From Lepisosteus oculatus (lineage: Eukaryota > Chordata > Actinopteri > Semionotiformes > Lepisosteidae), in assembly GCF_040954835.1 (NCBI RefSeq), contig NC_090698.1, forward strand, positions 7,190,501 to 7,254,500: a stretch of DNA of 64,000 bases. The letters are read 5' to 3'. Under the pieces are notes generated by a model. The model searched no databases, was not told where the DNA came from, and saw nothing but the letters and a program-made list of their open reading frames with translations. Below, piece after piece: positions 60,120 through 64,000 of the stretch (position 1 is its first letter; each line of letters opens with the position of its first letter). Made by a program: the position numbers and the translations under genes.

Positions 60120-63100
60120 CTGAAAGGAGAGTGGTGTTATTCTGAGGCACATTACTTTTCTCAATCATGTCAGGCATATAGAATATCAGCAGGAGACGAG
60201 GACTGTGTGTTCCAGAAGAAGGAGAGAGATGGAGAAATGGAGAAGACAGGACCAACTGACGTGACCCTGCAGTGACCGACGCAGGGAGAGGAGCGGTGTG
60301 CCTCCGTGTGTGACCCTGCAGTGACCGACGCAGGGAGAGGAGCGGTGTGCCTCCGTGTGTGACCCTGCAGTGACCGACGCAGGGAGAGGAGCGGTGTGCC
60401 TCCCGTGTGTGATCGACGCAGGGAGAGGAGCGGTGTGCCTCCTGTGCGTGACCGACGCAGGGAGAGGAGCGGTGTGCCTCCTGTGTGTGACCAACACAGG
60501 GAGAGGAGCGGTGTGCCTCCTGTGTGTGACCAACACAGGGAGAGGAGCGGTGTGCCTCCTGTGTGTGACCGACACAGGGAGAGGAGCGGTGTGCCTCCTG
60601 TGTGTGACCAACACAGGGAGAGGAGCGGTGTGCCTCCTGTGTGTGACCGACACAGGGAGAGGAGCGGTGTGCCTCCTGTGTGTGACCAACACAGGGAGAG
60701 GAGCGGTGTGCCTCCTGTGTGTGACCGACACAGGGAGAGGAGCGGTGTGTGCCTCCCGTGTGTGACCCTGCAGTGACCGACGCAGGGAGAGGAGCGGTGT
60801 GCCTCCCGTGTGTGACCGACGCAGGGAGAGGAGCGGTGTGTGCCTCCCGTGTGTGACCCTGCAGTGACTGACGCAGGGAGAGGAGCGGTGTGCCTCCCGT
60901 GTGTGACCGACGCAGGGAGAGGAGCGGTGTGCCTCCCGTGTGTGACCAACACAGGGAGAGGAGCGGTGTGCCTCCCGTGTGTGACCCTGCAGTGACCGAC
61001 GCAGGGAGAGGAGCGGTGTGCCTCCTGTGTGTGACCAACACAGGGAGAGGAGCGGTGTGCCTCCTGTGTGTGACCGACACAGGGAGAGGAGCGGTGTGCA
61101 GTGGGGAAGTCAGACAGTGTGGCAGTATGATAGTGTTGCAGTGCAGTGGTATAGTGGGGCAGTGGAACAGTGTGCCAGCGGTGTCTTACCTGTAGCTTTG
61201 TGCTGCACCAGGAAGAGGAAGGGCCGGTCCAGGGTCACTTCCTCGATGGCCATGCGGGAGTAGATAATTGCCGCTGCAGAGACAAGGGGGACAGACGTCA
61301 ACACAGTGTCCACTACTGCACAGCACTTTCCCACTGGCTCCCAAACTGTATCACTGTCAAGACTCCACTAGTACCCAAACTGGTTATTACCAGGCGTGAT
61401 GAGAATATCCCCGGTCAGACCATGTACAGTATATGATTAACTCAAGTTCATATATTATGACAAAAATATATTTAATAGTAGACATATAAACTCTCCATGT
61501 GATTAGTCACACACATATATCATTACCCCAGATCTATTTATAATTATTCAGCCTCCACTGATTATAAGTCAAAGTTCCACTCTCTACATGTCATTAGTTA
61601 TAATATATACGTATCACTAGTGATTCCGGTATGCTGAGGTGCCTGTGTTGGTCTATTATCCTGGTAGAGTGTTCATCTATCTCAGTGCCAGTGATTCTAG
61701 CAGAGTAGCCTGTTTAAGTGCCACTTGTGTGACCAGTGTAGAGCACACACATGCCAGTGTCCGGTGTGAAAGTGTTAGCCCACTCCTGAGGGGAGATTTG
61801 TCAGCGTGTTCAGTGCAGTGCACAGTGTGCACACGGTGGTGTTAAGGCACATGAGACAGATGAAGGGAATGAGTTGTACTGTACCTGTGGCAGAGGAGCC
61901 AGTGGTGCCTTCCTCATTGACTTCAATCTTTACTCGCTGCAGGACCTTGGACACGAACAGGTTCTCAAAGGCTGTGGGACAGAGAGACAGGCTTCAGAAA
62001 AAGATCTGTCAGCTAGTGAGCGCGCTTTACTCTCCATTGAGTCACACGGCACCAACGTGGGCCAAGCCGCTGCTGGTAATCAAGTGCCAATGGTCAATCA
62101 AGCCATTCGTGCATTATAAAGATCAATCAATCAATTCATCAATCCATCCATCATGATTTTCATTGGTTTGAGAGGCTTGTTCATGGAGGAGGTGGAGGTA
62201 ACATGTGCTGACTCACCACTCATGCGAGAGAAGTCTGCCTCCCGCTCGCTGAAGATGTCGCCCAGGCCCAGATCAGAAAGAGCATCTTTCAGGTCGGTCT
62301 CAGTGTCGATGGAGAACCTGCCAGCACACATCACAAAGCACAGCTCCATGAGCTAGACCCAAGCTTCATCAAAGACAGTCAAATGTAAAAGAAGCTGTAA
62401 ACACACGCAAGCAAATGAGTAGAATCAAATTTAAACTTGGATCCCTGTCTTTCAAGCACTGTGCCCTGTGCTCTGTACATGGGCATTCAGAAATGGTCCC
62501 AAATGTGTCCATCTTTCTAATATCCCATGTACATTGGTGTGTCATGGCAGAACCATACAGCTGGGATTTAGGATACAGGGTCTGTAGGCAATGATGTACC
62601 GGAGAGCTGTCACTCTATTCAGTTCTCTGTCTCAGTCTCACCTGGGCAGCGCCAGTTGTCTGCTCACACGCCGGAGCCCCGCCCTCCACTGCTGAATGCT
62701 CTGCCCGTTCAGCCCCTGTGTCAGCTCGGAGAGGGGCGTGTCCCTTTCGAAGGGGGACACCAGGAACATGCTCATTGTGTCCCCTTCATACGGCAGCTCA
62801 ATGACATCGTACTCCAGCCCATCAGCGGTCATGAACTCCCCTGCAGAGAGAGAGATTCACAGGAAGCGAGGAGAAAGAGTGATGATCAGTAAAGGCATTA
62901 AATTTGAAAGCTGTGAATGCTGTCATTGCTGTCCTTGTCTGCTTCATATGTGTTCCATGGGCGCTAAGTACAGGAGGCCAGCTTTTCTCTGCCTGAAAGG
63001 TTTATACTCACACTTTCTCCTTTTTTTATTTTTCCTAATACCTCCTGATGTTTTGCTCATATTCAACCCTGATCTGACCTGCCGTACACACTGAATATAA

Positions 63101-63578
63101 CCTGAGTGTACTGCAGACAGCGCTTGAGCTACTGTTGTCCCTCTCTTTCTCTGCTTGCAATATATTTACCTTTTGAGATGAATAAAGTATATTTTATAAG
63201 AAAAAAAATATTTACCCAAACTCTGTTCACACCAAACTTTAAGGACAGTAGTCACATTTAATCGCTTTAATGATCTACTAGCAACCAAACGAGCTAGGTA
63301 GGCCACATAGTCTGCTCTCACTTGTAAACTCTCCGTTGTGCCTATGTTCTACAAACAGCCTGAGCAAGTCCATCGGTGCGTACCGTAGTTGAATCGGCTG
63401 GTCATTTGCATCATGGGCACCGAGACCAGACTGCCGTTAGGGCAGTGGAAGATACGTTCCTGGGTGAGCTTTGGGTCAAAGGGCACCATCCAGCGACCCT
63501 GGAAGTGGATGGCATTGAGTAAGACCAGGCGGGTCTCCTCGCCGACTGAACCAGATGGCAGGAAGTCTGGGATCATGC
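60073..63578 (-). CDS. serpine1: Plasminogen activator inhibitor 1 (serpin E1), 3' six coding exons, partial
   Basis: A secreted serpin that traps tPA and uPA and so restrains fibrinolysis. Coding exons 63578-63384, 62840-62642, 62317-62217, 61971-61885, 61273-61190 and 60119-60073 splice with GT-AG borders and consistent phases into 713 nt (about 237 codons); by comparison with mammals they are exons 4-9. The N-terminal half is beyond the right edge. Visible serpin features are TRLVLLNAIHFQGRW and SVPMMQM (strand 3A/breach region), ELPYEGDTMSMFLVSPFE, a reactive-centre hinge EEGTTGSSATAA, the reactive loop IIYSRMAIEE with Arg-Met at P1-P1' as in PAI-1, then LDRPFLFLVQH and TGAVLFMGQVMEPEDK. 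The kept Arg P1 and small hinge residues argue for an active inhibitor. AP1S1 lies next on the same strand. The last intron holds a 39-bp minisatellite. Confidence 0.93.
60255..61105. repeat. 39-bp minisatellite in the last SERPINE1 intron
   Basis: The core unit is of the form CTGTGTGTGACCGACACAGG then GAGAGGAGCGGTGTGCCTC, 39 bp, in about 20 copies. A longer variant of about 49-50 bp carries an extra CCTGCAGTGA and is concentrated at the left end and at 60760-61000. CCGACA and CCAACA variants alternate regularly at 60480-60740, suggesting a higher-order 78-bp unit. Since 39 is 13 codons, both strands show long periodic open frames that are not genes. Confidence 0.95.
61190..61273 (-). CDS. 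serpine1: SERPINE1 reactive-loop exon
   Basis: 84 nt encoding AIIYSRMAIEEVTLDRPFLF and LVQHKATG. It contains the Arg-Met scissile bond. The acceptor is CTCTGCAG|CGGC and the donor ACAG|GTAAGA. Confidence 0.95.
61885..61971 (-). CDS. serpine1: SERPINE1 exon with the hinge region
   Basis: 87 nt encoding FENLFVSKVLQRVKIEVNEE and GTTGSSAT. The acceptor is GTCCCACAG|CCTTTG and the donor CACAG|GTACAG. Confidence 0.93.
62217..62317 (-). CDS. serpine1: SERPINE1 exon (third visible)
   Basis: 101 nt encoding FSIDTETDLKDALSDLGLGD and IFSEREADFSRMS. The acceptor is GCTGGCAG|GTTCTC and the donor GAGTG|GTGAGT. Confidence 0.93.
62642..62840 (-). CDS. serpine1: SERPINE1 exon (second visible)
   Basis: 199 nt encoding EFMTADGLEYDVIELPYEGD through RRVSRQLALP. 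The acceptor is CTCTGCAG|GGGAG and the donor CCCAG|GTGAGA. Confidence 0.94.
63384..63578 (-). CDS. serpine1: SERPINE1 exon (first visible)
   Basis: 195 nt encoding MIPDFLPSGSVGEETRLVLL through SVPMMQMTSRFNY. The acceptor is TTCTCTCAG|GCATG and the donor TACG|GTACGC. It needs an upstream exon to supply the first base of the split Gly codon. Confidence 0.94.
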
Positions 63579-64000
63579 CTGAGAGAAACAGAAACAGAGA
63601 TCGAGACAGTCAGGGTGTGAGCTTGGAATCACGGGTGTATTTTGAGTGGCCAGCTCACACATGCTGTGTGGGACATGGGCATGGACCAGCCAATCAGTGC
63701 ACTGTAGACTGAGTAATATTAGGTGTTCTATGGTAGTCAGTCATGGTCCAGGAGAGATTCACTCAATTAGGTTTATGGATCACCCTTTTATCAATTCGGT
63801 TCTGAAGCCCTGGAGCAGTTTACTTCTCCAGCAGGACATTTTTTAAATCATCTGTAGGCTTTTGGGAAAGCAAACACAAATGTCCTGGACACAGACATCC
63901 ATGACCAGAGCCGGGACGTCTTGACTTAAATGAACCAGTTAACATGCTAAATTGGCCCAAAGCAGAAAAATACACCAAGCCTTTATGAACTGATGATTTA
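63579..64000 (-). other. serpine1: SERPINE1 upstream intron, cut by the window edge
   Basis: No further serpin exon is visible up to the right edge. The sequence is intronic, and the N-terminal exons must lie outside the window. Confidence 0.6.

Noticed and set aside
60073-61195. Open frames of 101-335 codons with periodic Cys- or Ser/His-rich repeats
   Set aside because: They come from the 39-bp (13-codon) minisatellite in the last SERPINE1 intron. The 335-codon frame merely runs into the true last exon; retention of the intron from the previous exon meets a stop before the array.
1-64000. CRISPR array, prokaryotic operon or phage system
   Set aside because: The tandem arrays have no spacer-repeat structure and the genes are spliced vertebrate genes.

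Overview
The window is vertebrate nuclear DNA, most likely from a ray-finned fish. The evidence is spliced genes with canonical GT-AG introns, CpG-rich promoter segments, and a mix of L2/CR1-type LINE ends, 5S-rRNA-derived SINEs, a tRNA-derived SINE, Penelope-like ends and Ty3/gypsy remnants. Species cannot be read from the sequence; a non-teleost lineage is possible but unproven.

Three protein-coding genes are supported. VGF (+) has a non-coding first exon near 30.4 kb behind a tandem CRE promoter and a single coding exon at 34768-36777. AP1S1 (-) is complete in five coding exons between 57074 and 45762 (158 aa). SERPINE1/PAI-1 (-) is partial: six 3' coding exons lie between 63578 and 60073, and its 5' exons lie beyond the right edge. 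From memory, SERPINE1-AP1S1-VGF with VGF convergent to the other two is also the human 7q22 order, so this looks like a conserved block.

Layout: 1-30 kb is a gene-poor, CpG-retaining stretch in which I recognise no coding exon. It holds repeats (a fold-back Penelope-like insertion at 2.65 kb, a Ty3/gypsy end at 4.7 kb, an L2 end at 13 kb, a 5S SINE at 15 kb, an L2-type tail at 22 kb, a tRNA-SINE at 26.3 kb) and candidate regulatory pieces (CREs, RFX X-boxes, a TATA-type promoter candidate at 11.2 kb, a symmetric hairpin at 28.84 kb). VGF occupies 30.3-37 kb. A CpG-rich block with two CREs follows at 37.3-38.7 kb. AP1S1 spans 45.8-57.1 kb; its intron 1 carries a 40-bp minisatellite that reaches the predicted branch point of exon 2. 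SERPINE1 follows, with a 39-bp minisatellite in its last intron.

The genes do not form a pathway. VGF is a neuroendocrine granin-like precursor, AP1S1 is the AP-1 sigma subunit of TGN/endosome coats, and PAI-1 is a secreted inhibitor of tPA/uPA. The main observations are a VGF C-terminus whose processing points and peptide lengths can be compared with mammals, an unusual number of perfect TGACGTCA sites in the window, a fold-back insertion with a 14-bp target duplication and hammerhead-like core, and two intronic minisatellites that create long artefactual open frames.
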